Shown: piece by piece, positions 1 through 8,880 of the stretch | Layout of the letters: every line of letters starts with the position of its first letter | How positions within the stretch are numbered: position 1 is the first letter of the stretch | Source of the DNA: a virus | Virus record (IMG/VR): IMGVR_UViG_3300044608_000635 | Span: 1 to 49,233 of that record | DNA: 49,233 bases | Direction: 5' to 3' (one strand) | Made by a program: the position numbers and the translations under genes | The notes under the pieces: model-generated | Told to the model about the DNA's origin: nothing | Database searches by the model: none | Seen by the model: only the letters and a program-made list of their open reading frames with translations

Positions 1-150
1 CAGCTTGGTTTCCTCTTCAAATGAACGCTCAGAGGTCTCGGTTTCGTAGATCTCTTTGTGTTCTTCGCCATAACGAGCGTACTCAAGACCGAACAGGGCG
101 TTCAGGCCGGGGAGCAGCTCTTTCAGTAGTTGTGCGCGTGAAATAGCCAT
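1..150 (-). CDS. Major capsid protein, N-terminal part (cut by window edge)
   Basis: Reading starts at the ATG at 150 and stays open for 50 codons to the edge, beginning MAISRAQLLKELLPGLNALF. This N-terminus is typical of major capsid proteins of T7/P22-like environmental podoviruses. A Shine-Dalgarno-like AGGGGAAAC precedes the ATG. It follows the decoration, scaffold and portal genes in the same leftward operon, which is the expected place for the capsid gene. Only the N-terminal arm is visible, so the HK97 fold itself cannot be confirmed here. Confidence 0.75.
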   Translation of the reverse strand, partial: MAISRAQLLKELLPGLNALFGLEYARYGEEHKEIYETETSERSFEEETKL

Positions 151-162
151 TTAAGTTTCCCC

Positions 163-831
163 TTACAGTCCGACTGGGTTGTTGTACGCATGACCACCAG
201 TCACCACGCCAGTTGCCTGCACCACATAGGCTGCATTGAACTTAACGATGATTTCTGGGTAGTACAGAGTACCGCTATAGGTAAATGCCGTATCAGGCAC
301 CACGTCGATGACTCGCAAAGGCAGCGTCTGGGTTGTTGCACCAGAAGCAATATCCACTGCATAACGCGAATCTTTGGTTGTCGTATTCAGAGTGTTAGCC
401 ACCATGGATACGTTCAGGCCAACATCGGTATACGTAAAGCCAGAGGTCGTCGAAACAACCGTGGTTCCGCTAACACCGCAAACCTGGAACAACTGGTCTG
501 GATCTTCGCAGATATACGCAATGATGTCGGTATTGCTTGCCACCGAGGTGTTAGCAATCCATGCCTGTGAGAATGTGGGCTGGCCAGTTACTGACGAAAC
601 AAACGTACAACCCATGAACACACCAGCAAAACCAGTGGTCGGGGCAGCAGTCGTTTCCGTGCAGACAACCACGCAACCGTTGCTGTCAAACTTAACAGGA
701 TCACCAAAGCCAATTGAGCTTGCGCTGGACGAATAAATCCGACGCTGGCGAGTGGCTCCGGCAAATACCTGACCGCCGATCAGATTGATCGGACGCAGAC
801 CATAAGGGCCTGAAATCGTCGGGTAAGCCAT
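163..831 (-). CDS. Capsid decoration/head-associated protein
   Basis: 222 residues rich in Ser, Thr, Gly and Val, predicted almost all beta. The N-terminus MAYPTISGPYGLRPINLIGG has a 'YGLRPxNLIGG' signature that I associate with a virion protein encoded next to the capsid gene in uncultured Caudoviricetes. There is no signal peptide or membrane segment. AGGAG sits six bases before the ATG. Lying between scaffold and capsid genes, it is most likely a head decoration or stabilising protein. The role is inferred from position and composition. Confidence 0.6.
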   Translation of the reverse strand: MAYPTISGPYGLRPINLIGGQVFAGATRQRRIYSSSASSIGFGDPVKFDSNGCVVVCTETTAAPTTGFAGVFMGCTFVSSVTGQPTFSQAWIANTSVASNTDIIAYICEDPDQLFQVCGVSGTTVVSTTSGFTYTDVGLNVSMVANTLNTTTKDSRYAVDIASGATTQTLPLRVIDVVPDTAFTYSGTLYYPEIIVKFNAAYVVQATGVVTGGHAYNNPVGL

Positions 832-849
832 GCTTAACTCCTAAAAGGT

Positions 850-1290
850 TTATCTTTTACCAAAACGAACCTCGGTGCGCTTTTCATTAAAGAGCGGCAT
901 CCTTGGATCGTTCTCTCGCATAAAGTTGCTGTCCACGCTCTGCATCCAATCATTGGCTTGTTTCAGGTAATGGTTATTACGCTGATCTGCCATTTCCGCA
1001 GGGGCGCGGCACAACATCAATCCGCCAATCTCAATGTTTCCGGTTTGAGGTCCGGTTGCGAGCAGGGCTCGGGCTACTTCTGGATAGTCTTCCCACTTGC
1101 ATGGTTCAAATCCATCCTGATATCGGGTGGCTACATTGCGTGCGTCGGTTTGCCCCATGATCGAGGTCCGAACCCAGCGATGTCTCCATCCGTCGCGTGG
1201 CGTAGGATCAGGCAATGAGCTGGGCGGCTTCCACTGCTTGGGACGTTCCGTGTTGTCACGGGTCACTGCTTCACGGGATTCGCGGCTCAT
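850..1290 (-). CDS. Conserved phage protein of the capsid module, function unknown
   Basis: 146 residues, charged, with a Trp-rich N-terminal half (WKPPSSLPDP, GWRHRWVR) and no membrane segment. The start overlaps the end of the scaffold gene by 4 bp, so the two are translationally coupled. I do not recognise a domain. The position between scaffold and decoration genes suggests a minor head or assembly factor, but nothing in the sequence proves it. Confidence 0.5.
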   Translation of the reverse strand: MSRESREAVTRDNTERPKQWKPPSSLPDPTPRDGWRHRWVRTSIMGQTDARNVATRYQDGFEPCKWEDYPEVARALLATGPQTGNIEIGGLMLCRAPAEMADQRNNHYLKQANDWMQSVDSNFMRENDPRMPLFNEKRTEVRFGKR

Positions 1291-2210
1291 AGCTTTCCTT
1301 CCATACGTAGTTTTGCCACATGTCGGGCATATTCTTCCAGCGGCACACCAATGCGCTTAGCCATATTGGCTTCAGACGCTGTCAGCTTCACTTTTTTAGG
1401 TGGCGAGCTGCGCGATGCCGGGGCAACCACCGTGGCAGGCCTTCTTTGTACTTCTGGCTCGGCCTGAGCGCCATAGTACTCGGGAAACTTTTCTTTCATG
1501 CGAGCGTCGATTCGCTCGTAATATTCGTCCGTTGCTGCAAACTGGTCACCATATTCACGGGTAAGCTTTTTATGCACGCCCATGGCAAAGTGAGTCATTT
1601 CATCATCAACCCCAGGATCTCCTGGCTGACCAAACCATGGGTTTGATCGTTTCCATTTATCAGCCTTGGGATCAACGTACGGCTTGGTTTGATTATATGC
1701 TTGATTTTCAGCGGGTTGCAACTGCTCTTGAGCAACTGGCTTAAAGGATTTGACCTTCTCGGCTTTAATAACAGCCTTGCTAAATTCCTCTTGTGCCGTT
1801 GCAATTTTGTCCGCATCGCCGGTATACAGTGCTTCTTTGTATTTCCGCTTTGCTTCATCAAGCTCCTTTTCGGTGGCGACCTGCATTGTTTTAATCAATG
1901 TCGATTCGCCTGAAGTAAGCTTCTCTTTCAGCTTTGCGTTTTCATCTGCAATTTGTTTTGCATACGCAAGTGCCGCTTCACGCTCTTTGATAGCTTCTTC
2001 TTTAACACGCCGCTCGTCATGCCTTGCGTGTGTTAATTGTTGAATGCGTTTTTTGACGTTATCCGAATACTGTCGGATTTCATCTTCCGGTATGTCGGTA
2101 GGGTCGCTTTTGATTGGCGTGACATTCTTGTCCTGATCAGGACGGTCATCCTCAATCTCAATTTCTAATTGGTCGCCTTCTACCTCGACCTCAAGTTTCT
2201 GTTCAGACAT
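1287..2210 (-). CDS. Scaffolding protein
   Basis: About 307 residues from the ATG at 2210 (MSEQKLEVEVEGDQ), preceded by AGGAAAG. An in-frame upstream start at 2258 would overlap the neighbouring gene and lacks a comparable ribosome site. The N-terminus is strongly acidic. A long Lys/Glu/Ala coiled-coil region follows (about residues 55-160), then a Pro-rich basic tail. This is the usual build of phage head scaffolds, which direct procapsid assembly and leave or are cleaved later. Its place between portal and capsid genes supports the call; there is no sequence motif specific to scaffolds. Confidence 0.7.
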   Translation of the reverse strand: MSEQKLEVEVEGDQLEIEIEDDRPDQDKNVTPIKSDPTDIPEDEIRQYSDNVKKRIQQLTHARHDERRVKEEAIKEREAALAYAKQIADENAKLKEKLTSGESTLIKTMQVATEKELDEAKRKYKEALYTGDADKIATAQEEFSKAVIKAEKVKSFKPVAQEQLQPAENQAYNQTKPYVDPKADKWKRSNPWFGQPGDPGVDDEMTHFAMGVHKKLTREYGDQFAATDEYYERIDARMKEKFPEYYGAQAEPEVQRRPATVVAPASRSSPPKKVKLTASEANMAKRIGVPLEEYARHVAKLRMEGKL

Positions 2211-2220
2211 ATACTTTCCT

Positions 2221-2589
2221 TTATGCGCGGCTATAACCACGTGGATCTTCAACAACACCCTCTACGGTGTCATCGTTGATTAGCCGGAACTCACGGCCAT
2301 GGATTTTGAATCGCGTACCTGAATAGGCGCGTACTAAAACAAAATCTCCTTCCTTGCACCAAGGCCCGGTGGGAAACTTTGCTGGGTCTTTGTAACAATC
2401 AGGACCCTGTTTGATCACGAACAAAACAACAGTGCTGAACTCTTCAAGCTTTGCCAAAGCATCAGGCTTCAAAATGCCGTTGGAAAACTTGTCCTCCACC
2501 TCCGGTAGCGCACATAACATGCGATAGCCCGTTGGGTTGGGTAGCTGTGTTGCTTGGTCTACTTCGCTTACTTCTGATAAATCAGTCAT
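2221..2589 (-). CDS. GroES-like co-chaperonin
   Basis: 122 residues. From residue 21 the order matches the GroES fold: a 'GYRMLCALPEVEDKFSNGILKPD' strand with the ILKPD mobile-loop base, then 'GPWCKEGDFVLVRAYSGTRF', then 'DDTVEGVVEDPRG', like the GroES C-terminal 'DILAIV' strand. The insertion around residues 45-75 is longer than in bacterial GroES, as in T4 gp31-type phage versions. Such proteins replace host GroES so that GroEL can fold the capsid protein, and this gene lies in the head module. Assigned by pattern recognition only. Confidence 0.7.
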   Translation of the reverse strand: MTDLSEVSEVDQATQLPNPTGYRMLCALPEVEDKFSNGILKPDALAKLEEFSTVVLFVIKQGPDCYKDPAKFPTGPWCKEGDFVLVRAYSGTRFKIHGREFRLINDDTVEGVVEDPRGYSRA

Positions 2590-2770
2590 CGTGATCCTTC
2601 ACTCTGTTTGCAAGGTCTTCATTAATGCGTCTTGCGATCAACAGACCTTGAATCTGACCGCAGACGAACTTGTAGTCCTCAAAGGACTTCATACTTCCTT
2701 GTGCAAGCTGCTCCTCCGCATAGCGGATCTGCTTGTTTATTTCCAGGCTAACCGCCTCAGAAAAATCCAT
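2582..2770 (-). CDS. Small phage protein between portal and co-chaperonin
   Basis: 62 residues, predicted helical (SLEINKQIRYAEEQLAQGSMKSFEDYKFVCGQIQGL). The start codon shares one base with the portal stop (TAATG), and its end overlaps the next gene by 8 bp. Small helical proteins are common right after the portal gene in podoviruses and may be connector or head-completion factors; the function is unknown. Confidence 0.6.
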   Translation of the reverse strand: MDFSEAVSLEINKQIRYAEEQLAQGSMKSFEDYKFVCGQIQGLLIARRINEDLANRVKDHDD

Positions 2771-5157
2771 TAACCACCTCGTTGAATTTCCGCAGCCTTG
2801 TCAATCATCTTGACTTGGTTGTTTTGGTTGTTTATGCGCTCCATAGAAGCGATACGTTCCTGCTCCAACATTACTTTCTGCATTTGCGCCTGCTGCTTCA
2901 ACTGGATATCAGCAGCATCCTTGGCGGCTTCACGTTGTTCACGCTGTGCTTTAAGTTGCAATTCAGCCTGTTGCATCTGAACAACCGGGTCTTGCTGCGC
3001 CTGCATGTTTTGCTGCATCTGTGCTTGCTGTGAGTTTTGTGCAAGTAACTGCTGTGCAGCCTGCGCCGTAAGGCGAGATAGTTGAACTTCAAAGTCTTCA
3101 GGAAGTTTTGTATTGGGCGGTGGCAATGGAACGCCAAGCTGCTCTTCAATCTTCCTGCGGTACAAGAATGCCAAGTGCTCGTTGATATGCGCCTGTGCTG
3201 CCGCCATCATCTGACCGGCCATTGGGTTTTGCTGCATCTGCTGACGCAACATCGAATCATTAAGCGCCGCCATATGAACCGCCATATGCGCTTCGTGATC
3301 TTGGTACATAAATGCCTTGACCGGCTTCATATTCAGAATATCCATATTCTCTGAAACCGGATCTTTAGGATCTACTTCACGTGTCACAGGTATTAATTTA
3401 TCAATCTCCTTAATACCTAATACGCCCAACATGCGTTTATGTAATTCAGGAATATCGTATATCTGTGGGCTTTGTGCTGCTAACTGCAACACCGCTTGAT
3501 ATTGCGTAACACGTTGCGCTAACGTTGTTGCATTAGGATCGGATACTGGAATAACGTCAACGTCATCATAATCCGATTGTTTAATTGATCTGCCAATTGG
3601 TGAATCAACATCGTAGTTATATTCACTGGGCAGATAATCCCTAATAATCGCTGCAAGTAATTTAAATTCCTGGCGCATTGAATAATGCAAACGCGCCTGC
3701 ACCGCTGACATAACTTTTAATGTACGCTCTAATACAGCAAGCGTTGTTCCAACAGGCGTATTTGCAGATAAATCAGATATTTGCATATCTGCTGTAGCAG
3801 CAAATCTTCTGCCTTCATCCACAATTGTTTGCAGTAATTGATAAAGAACTTGGCTCGGTTCTTTATATGGAAGCGGCAAAATATTATCTCGGATAGAACC
3901 AGACGGGACATCAACGTCCCTAAATTCACCCGGTGCTATTGGCGTATCGTCGCCCTTAACTCTTAATCCACGGGATTTTAATCCGCCCGGTAAATTAGAT
4001 AATGTGCCTGCATCAACTAATTGGCGAATTAATGATGTACCTGATTTAGCAAAACCACCGACTAAATGAATTAATCCAAATCCATAAAATCCAAAACCCG
4101 GTATATAAATATAATGCGTGTAATGCATCCGTTTAAGTTTTAACGGATCATCGGCGTACCAGTTTCTGCGAATAGCCAGAATATTATTGGTGCCTTTATC
4201 AATCGTTACGATATAAGGCAGTGCAATACCTGTTGGCCCATCTTTATCTGTATCTTCAAATCCTGGTAAATCAATATCAACGCACATTTCAAGGATGCGA
4301 TAACGATCATCCATCGTGGCTGACATACCCTGCTCTTCGGCCTTGCGCTTTTCGATGTCATCAAGCATCCCTGATGGTTCGCCCAAATCCACATCGCGCC
4401 ACAGTCCTGCGTGCTGGAGCTTTTTAACTTCGTTCTTTGTCTTACGCATGATCTGCGTAATACGCGGTGATGACCGCAAATCACTGGCGCCAAATGGCAC
4501 CACAATATCTTCGGCCGGTACAAACATTGATACCTGCCTGCCAAGTGACGGGTCGTAATACACCTTCTTGAATGCTGATCCTGCCAGTGCTAATGACCAA
4601 AGCATCTTCTCGTGCTCGGGTCGGTACTCAGGCATTTGCTCAGTAAGACGCCAGTTCATGTCATCTTTGACACGCTCTGCTGCATCTTCCTTTTCCTTGC
4701 TCAGCTTACCTACAATCTGAGTCTTGACAGGACCTGATGCAGGAAAGGTCTCCATGATGCTTTCAGCTTGGAACCTAACGGCTGCTTCAGAAAGCAAGGG
4801 ATAAAACACACCGCAGGCTCCCGGCCATGGCTCGGTCCTGTCTTCATACTTCATACCGAGAAGCTTAAGACCATCTACATAGGTATCAACCCATTCTTTG
4901 CGTGATGACTGATCGGTTTCATAGTCTTCAATCAGGTCGCTGGCTATGGTCATGAGCTCCCGTTCTTCCAGATACTCGGCCAAATTAGCGTCATGATCTT
5001 CGGGTTGTTCGCGTTCTGCTTCAAATACAATCTCTAGACCGCCTGCTGAAATGGCTACTGACTCTGGATCTTCAATTTCAATTTCCACTTCCATGGGTTC
5101 TTCCATGGCAGCATCAAGGCCAAGTGGTGCTGGGTAGATTGCCGGCTCAATAGCCAT
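2770..5157 (-). CDS. Portal protein
   Basis: 795 residues, the size of P22-type portals. After an acidic N-terminal tail (residues 1-60) comes the portal core: 'EPWPGACGVFYPLLSEAAVRFQAESIMETFP', 'LWSLALAGSAFKKVYYDP' and 'VPAEDIVVP'. The last 150 residues are Gln/Met/Ala-rich and helical, like the barrel of large portals. The portal forms the dodecameric vertex through which terminase packages DNA and to which adaptor proteins attach. It lies directly after terL, 8 bp apart. Confidence 0.9.
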   Translation of the reverse strand: MAIEPAIYPAPLGLDAAMEEPMEVEIEIEDPESVAISAGGLEIVFEAEREQPEDHDANLAEYLEERELMTIASDLIEDYETDQSSRKEWVDTYVDGLKLLGMKYEDRTEPWPGACGVFYPLLSEAAVRFQAESIMETFPASGPVKTQIVGKLSKEKEDAAERVKDDMNWRLTEQMPEYRPEHEKMLWSLALAGSAFKKVYYDPSLGRQVSMFVPAEDIVVPFGASDLRSSPRITQIMRKTKNEVKKLQHAGLWRDVDLGEPSGMLDDIEKRKAEEQGMSATMDDRYRILEMCVDIDLPGFEDTDKDGPTGIALPYIVTIDKGTNNILAIRRNWYADDPLKLKRMHYTHYIYIPGFGFYGFGLIHLVGGFAKSGTSLIRQLVDAGTLSNLPGGLKSRGLRVKGDDTPIAPGEFRDVDVPSGSIRDNILPLPYKEPSQVLYQLLQTIVDEGRRFAATADMQISDLSANTPVGTTLAVLERTLKVMSAVQARLHYSMRQEFKLLAAIIRDYLPSEYNYDVDSPIGRSIKQSDYDDVDVIPVSDPNATTLAQRVTQYQAVLQLAAQSPQIYDIPELHKRMLGVLGIKEIDKLIPVTREVDPKDPVSENMDILNMKPVKAFMYQDHEAHMAVHMAALNDSMLRQQMQQNPMAGQMMAAAQAHINEHLAFLYRRKIEEQLGVPLPPPNTKLPEDFEVQLSRLTAQAAQQLLAQNSQQAQMQQNMQAQQDPVVQMQQAELQLKAQREQREAAKDAADIQLKQQAQMQKVMLEQERIASMERINNQNNQVKMIDKAAEIQRGG

Positions 5158-5165
5158 ACGGGCTC

Positions 5166-7691
5166 CTAATAATATGCAGCCTTGCGGCGGTAAACAGACT
5201 CACGGTCTTCGTCGTCGGATTGTAGGCTCAAGAACCCGCCTTGCCTAAACCTAAGTAGGGCCTGTGTCATGGAATCCACCAGGTCATCATGTTCACCAGC
5301 AGGAAAAGCCGCCACTTCCTCGATCACTTCATCAGCAAACTTACGTTCCGGCGCCCAGATTCGCCCTGATGCAAACAAATCTGCCACCGCATTCATCCTT
5401 ACGATCTTGTCATTACCTTTGGTGGGGCTGTATTCACTGACTGGTATACCCATCCGGCGGAGTTCAAAGACCAACGGGCTTCCTGCTGCCTTCGCTTCAA
5501 CCAAAAATACGTCCGGTTGCCATTCGGTGTAGGTCTCATAAGCCTTTTGCTTAAGTTCTGGAAACTCATAGCGGTCCTTAAAGGCGTCTAAAAGGATGAT
5601 ATTGGTCTCTCCGTCCTCGTTTGTCCACACCCCCCAGGTCGTACAAGCCGAAAAATCCGCCCGGTTGTGCTTTAAAAACGCCGTATCCCAGCTCTGAATC
5701 ACAAAATCACATGCCGGTGGCCTGTCATGCTTCCAAATCTTCCACCATTCACGCTTTACAATCGCACCTTCTTCAGCAGTCGGCTGTTGTTGATACTGAG
5801 CATTCCATTTACCTACCGGCAATTCATCTTTCAGCGCCAGTAATTCTTCTAACTTCCAAAACTCCGGCCACATCGGCCTGCCAGATGGCAATATCGCTGG
5901 AAGTTCTATCACCTCCCACTCATCACCACCCCTTGTCTGACTTGCTTTGATCACTTGCCCGGTCAGGTCTCTGAGCGACCATCTTGTCATAACTATTATA
6001 ATGGCGCCACCTGGCTGTAGACGCTGCCTTGGACCTGATGTATACCAGTCGTACACTGAATCAAACACATCAGGCTTATGAGCAGCTAACTTAGCTTCTT
6101 GTTCAGAATGTGGATCATCAATAATCAATAGATCCGCACCCTTACCTGTCACTGATCCACCCACACCAATCGAAAAATACTCACCGCCCTTATTCGTGGC
6201 CCACCGCCCGGCACTCTTGTTATCCGCTTTTAACTTCACATCATCAAATACCTTGTGATAGGTATCTGAATCAATAAGGTTCCTTACCTTCCTACCAAAC
6301 CCCACGGCCAATTCCGCCGTATGCGATGTCTGAATCACCTTCTTACCAGGATACTTCCCCAAGAACCAAGCGGGCAGCAAATAAGAAGCAAACTCAGACT
6401 TGGTATTATGGGTGCAGATGTAACCGTCACCAGCCAAGAACAATCCGTCTGGCCTGTCTACCTTAATACACTGCGTATTTCCGGTCGTATCAAGCTTTTG
6501 AATTGATATGTATCGTCCAAACGTCCGTTCATTTTTTAATGTTCGCTCTTCTTTACGAGGCAACGTAAAAATGTCATGGGCGTAAAAGGAAATCTTCCAA
6601 GACTTGCCGTAGCTTTTGTCGCCAATCTTGGCTTCTGATTCAAGGATGTTTGCCTTAACACCAAGGCTTCGTATTAATTCGGCTACTTGCTCAATAAACG
6701 CTCTATTGCTTTGAGCAAAAAAGCATTGGCCTTTTTTAGATACATTGCCGTCTGTATCCATTAATCCTTTTAATAACTCGCGCCTTTGTTTTGAAGAGGC
6801 TTCTAAGTAATCCCGTGGGATTTTTTTATTGCCATAGAGGCCAAGTTGTTTTAATTGAGCCTGCAAACCCAGAATGCCAAACGTATGTTTCGTTGCTTGA
6901 TCCGTTGTCTTGTAATACCTGCGTTCAATTTCCGACCTTATAAACACAGCATCTTTTTCATGGCATGTAATGACACCGGAGCTTTTTGACCCGTCACCTA
7001 GCCATATACCAAGTACATAAGGATCAATAAGCAATGGTTTTTCTTCATACTCAACAGGGCTGACCGCCGGAAGCATGGGTAAGCGCGGGTTTTTCTGCGT
7101 CTTTCCTTTTACAAACTCTGCTTGACCAGAACGCTTTGTCCGCAAAACCTCGCCGTTTTGCCTGCGCCACAATTGTTCGGTTGTGTAGTCACGGTACACA
7201 TTACGTTTTCTGTTCAACCTAACCGTCCACAAATGTTCACCATCAACAGTTATGGATGCGCCGTCGTCGGTTGTTACCTGATAAAGACCACGGTCTTTAA
7301 AAACCTCTGACTTGCCGACCACCCGCACTGGCTGTCCGTCAGGCCCAAACACAAAATCGCCAACCTCTAGGTCAGCCATCGTTTTCATGCCGCTCAAGGT
7401 AGGTATCTTCATGCTAATGAGTATAGCATGACGTGGTGCCATGTTAATAATCAACCGCTTATTCTTCCCATTCACCACATCCTCAAACGCCCTAGCCACA
7501 ATTTCATGGTGCCGGCCCGGTATAAACCCCGGCCACATCTGTTTCACAAACCCCATGAACTCATGCTGCGCCTTATTCTTCTCTTCCTCCCTTTCTAATT
7601 CTTCTAACTCCCTAAGCAATAGCTCCTGCTCTTCACTCGTCAATAAATGAAGCTTCCCTGCCGCAGCCTTAGCTAACGCCCTAAGATCCAT
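5166..7691 (-). CDS. terL: Terminase large subunit with in-frame intein
   Basis: 841-residue precursor. The spliced protein would be about 500 residues, normal for TerL. N-extein residues 1-88 end in NMAPRH; C-extein 430-841 begins TKSEFASYLLPAWFLG, so the joined Walker A region reads APRHTKSE. Walker B is LLIIDDPHS (about 521-529). The RNase H-like nuclease residues are in QSWDTAF (D669), VEAKAAG (E732) and EHDDLVDS (D802/803). It pumps and cuts DNA during head filling, docked on the portal encoded next door. The start overlaps the LexA-like gene by 11 bp. Confidence 0.95.
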   Translation of the reverse strand: MDLRALAKAAAGKLHLLTSEEQELLLRELEELEREEEKNKAQHEFMGFVKQMWPGFIPGRHHEIVARAFEDVVNGKNKRLIINMAPRHAILISMKIPTLSGMKTMADLEVGDFVFGPDGQPVRVVGKSEVFKDRGLYQVTTDDGASITVDGEHLWTVRLNRKRNVYRDYTTEQLWRRQNGEVLRTKRSGQAEFVKGKTQKNPRLPMLPAVSPVEYEEKPLLIDPYVLGIWLGDGSKSSGVITCHEKDAVFIRSEIERRYYKTTDQATKHTFGILGLQAQLKQLGLYGNKKIPRDYLEASSKQRRELLKGLMDTDGNVSKKGQCFFAQSNRAFIEQVAELIRSLGVKANILESEAKIGDKSYGKSWKISFYAHDIFTLPRKEERTLKNERTFGRYISIQKLDTTGNTQCIKVDRPDGLFLAGDGYICTHNTKSEFASYLLPAWFLGKYPGKKVIQTSHTAELAVGFGRKVRNLIDSDTYHKVFDDVKLKADNKSAGRWATNKGGEYFSIGVGGSVTGKGADLLIIDDPHSEQEAKLAAHKPDVFDSVYDWYTSGPRQRLQPGGAIIIVMTRWSLRDLTGQVIKASQTRGGDEWEVIELPAILPSGRPMWPEFWKLEELLALKDELPVGKWNAQYQQQPTAEEGAIVKREWWKIWKHDRPPACDFVIQSWDTAFLKHNRADFSACTTWGVWTNEDGETNIILLDAFKDRYEFPELKQKAYETYTEWQPDVFLVEAKAAGSPLVFELRRMGIPVSEYSPTKGNDKIVRMNAVADLFASGRIWAPERKFADEVIEEVAAFPAGEHDDLVDSMTQALLRFRQGGFLSLQSDDEDRESVYRRKAAYY
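6405..7427 (-). mobile_element. Class 3 intein with LAGLIDADG endonuclease inside terL
   Basis: 341 residues (precursor 89-429). The first residue is Ala rather than Cys or Ser. The end is Y-I-C-T-H-N followed by Thr as +1 residue. All parts of the class 3 'WCT' signature are seen: Trp67 in GEHLW (block B), Cys320 in TQCIKVD (block F position 4) and Thr339 in THN (block G). Endonuclease motifs are DPYVLGIWLGDGS (intein 135-147) and LLKGLMDTDGN (218-228), both with an acidic residue at the catalytic place, so homing may still be active. Class 3 inteins splice through a branched intermediate on the block F Cys. Boundaries are set by restoring the TerL Walker A. Confidence 0.92.
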
Positions 7692-7899
7692 CTTTCTTCT
7701 TAATCACCCTAATACTCCTGGACTTCCCAGGTATCCGCTTCAAATACCCCTGTTTACATAAACTCCGTACAAGCCTATGCACGTTACTCTTACTCTCTTG
7801 CAATAACACAAACCGTATATCGTCATACGTTGGCGAAAAATGATATAGCTCCCACCAAGTCTTCACCGCCAAAAATACCTTAGCCTCCGCCTTCGTCAT
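7681..7899 (-). CDS. LexA-type winged-helix DNA-binding protein
   Basis: 72 residues. The pattern 'FSPTYDDIRFVLLQESKSNVHRLVRSLCKQGYLKRIPGKSRSIRVI' follows the LexA N-terminal domain (sPTxxEI, S..V...L..L...G.l.r.pg.sRsI) almost position by position. No protease domain follows, so it cannot self-cleave like LexA. It sits between terS and terL and overlaps both (20 bp and 11 bp). It may regulate packaging or late genes, or be a terminase accessory; binding to LexA-like sites is inference only. Confidence 0.75.
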   Translation of the reverse strand: MTKAEAKVFLAVKTWWELYHFSPTYDDIRFVLLQESKSNVHRLVRSLCKQGYLKRIPGKSRSIRVIKKKDGS

Positions 7900-8767
7900 C
7901 TCTCAACCTCTTCTGTACCTCCTCCCTAGCATCCTCCCTCGGCGCCCACTCAATCTTCGGCACCTCCCCCATCGTCTCCGCATACCATCTCTTCGGATCC
8001 TCCCATATAGGCCTTTCCTTCTTTTTTTTACCTACCCCCTCATGGGAACCCACTTCCTCTTCATAAGGGGCCTCTTCCTCTGTAATTACGCCACGTGGCG
8101 TGATATTAGAACTTTCGTAGGGGGTACCCTCTTGGTCATCGGTAGAGTTGGGAAATTGTTCGTGTGGATTATTGGACATAGTCCGCCCCCCAGACACCCG
8201 GCCTGTTTGGCCCTCCCCCCCTGGGGTGGGGTCATCCTCCCCCTCCCCGTCACTAGCCGGGCGTGCCTCCACGTCGATCACAAGGCGCTGGAGCTTTGCC
8301 GCTAGCTTGGCCTTGGTATCCGATGCCGACCTATGCTCGACCACTGACTTAGTTTCGAAGGCTTGCACGTCAGCCAATTGGCCTAGCATCTTGAGAGCCG
8401 CGAGCCGGTCCGCGTCACGCTTGGCGGTCCGTGCTAGATGTTGGAGCGAGTCAACGACAAATTCCCTTATTTGCAGGGGGTTCTGCGAATACCGCAACCT
8501 TTCAACCGCTTGTTGCTGACTGAGCGCCGCCTGCACATTAGGCGAAGCCGCCGCCCGGCTGGCCATCATTGTGATGGTCTTGCTACTTGCCTTGTCTGGC
8601 TCATGGCTTGCCAGATACGCCTCACGCTTAGTCGCTCCCGCCGCCATTGCATCGACTAAGGCTTTTTGCTTTGGCGTCAAGGGTATATGCGGAGTCAGCA
8701 CTCTATGCGCTGGCACTCCCTTGCTTATGAGATCAACTGCCGCCGGTGGTATCGCTTGCCCGTCCAA
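7880..8767 (-). CDS. terS: Terminase small subunit
   Basis: 295 residues from a TTG at 8767 with AGGGG six bases upstream; no ATG fits. Residues 25-60 (TPKQKALVDAMAAGATKREAYLASHEP) match the TerS helix-turn-helix start, followed by helical oligomerisation segments to about 165. The C-terminal third is acidic, low-complexity and likely disordered, ending with a short conserved-looking block (PIWEDPKRWYAETMG). It recognises phage DNA for packaging. The disordered tail carries one copy of the ITPRGVI palindrome (about residues 221-227), which is not part of the usual fold. Confidence 0.85.
   Translation of the reverse strand: MDGQAIPPAAVDLISKGVPAHRVLTPHIPLTPKQKALVDAMAAGATKREAYLASHEPDKASSKTITMMASRAAASPNVQAALSQQQAVERLRYSQNPLQIREFVVDSLQHLARTAKRDADRLAALKMLGQLADVQAFETKSVVEHRSASDTKAKLAAKLQRLVIDVEARPASDGEGEDDPTPGGEGQTGRVSGGRTMSNNPHEQFPNSTDDQEGTPYESSNITPRGVITEEEAPYEEEVGSHEGVGKKKKERPIWEDPKRWYAETMGEVPKIEWAPREDAREEVQKRLRDDEGGG
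8083..8106. repeat. CACGTG-centred palindrome, copy 1 (in terS)
   Basis: The left arm TAATTACGCCAC is intact; the right arm reads GTGGCGTGATAT, so this copy has lost symmetry in its outer part. On the coding (minus) strand it is read as ITPRGVI in the disordered TerS tail. It is the most diverged of the four copies; the other three are perfect. Confidence 0.9.
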
Positions 8768-8802
8768 TCCAACCCCTGACTATGTGAACGAAATACGAAC
8801 GC

Positions 8803-8830
8803 ATTCTAACCGCTTATCGGTCGTAGTCAA
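8803..8830 (-). promoter_or_regulatory. Sigma70-like promoter for the terS-capsid operon
   Basis: On the minus strand TTGACT (8830-8825), 16 bp, then TAGAAT (8808-8803): 5/6 matches to each consensus hexamer. The predicted transcript would start near 8796, about 30 bases before the TTG start of terS. It lies in the divergent gap, so it would drive packaging and head genes leftward. Confidence 0.6.
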
Positions 8831-8880
8831 CCGTACGTCAGCTTATGCCTGCCATTGGTCAGTTATGGCCCCTTAGGGTA

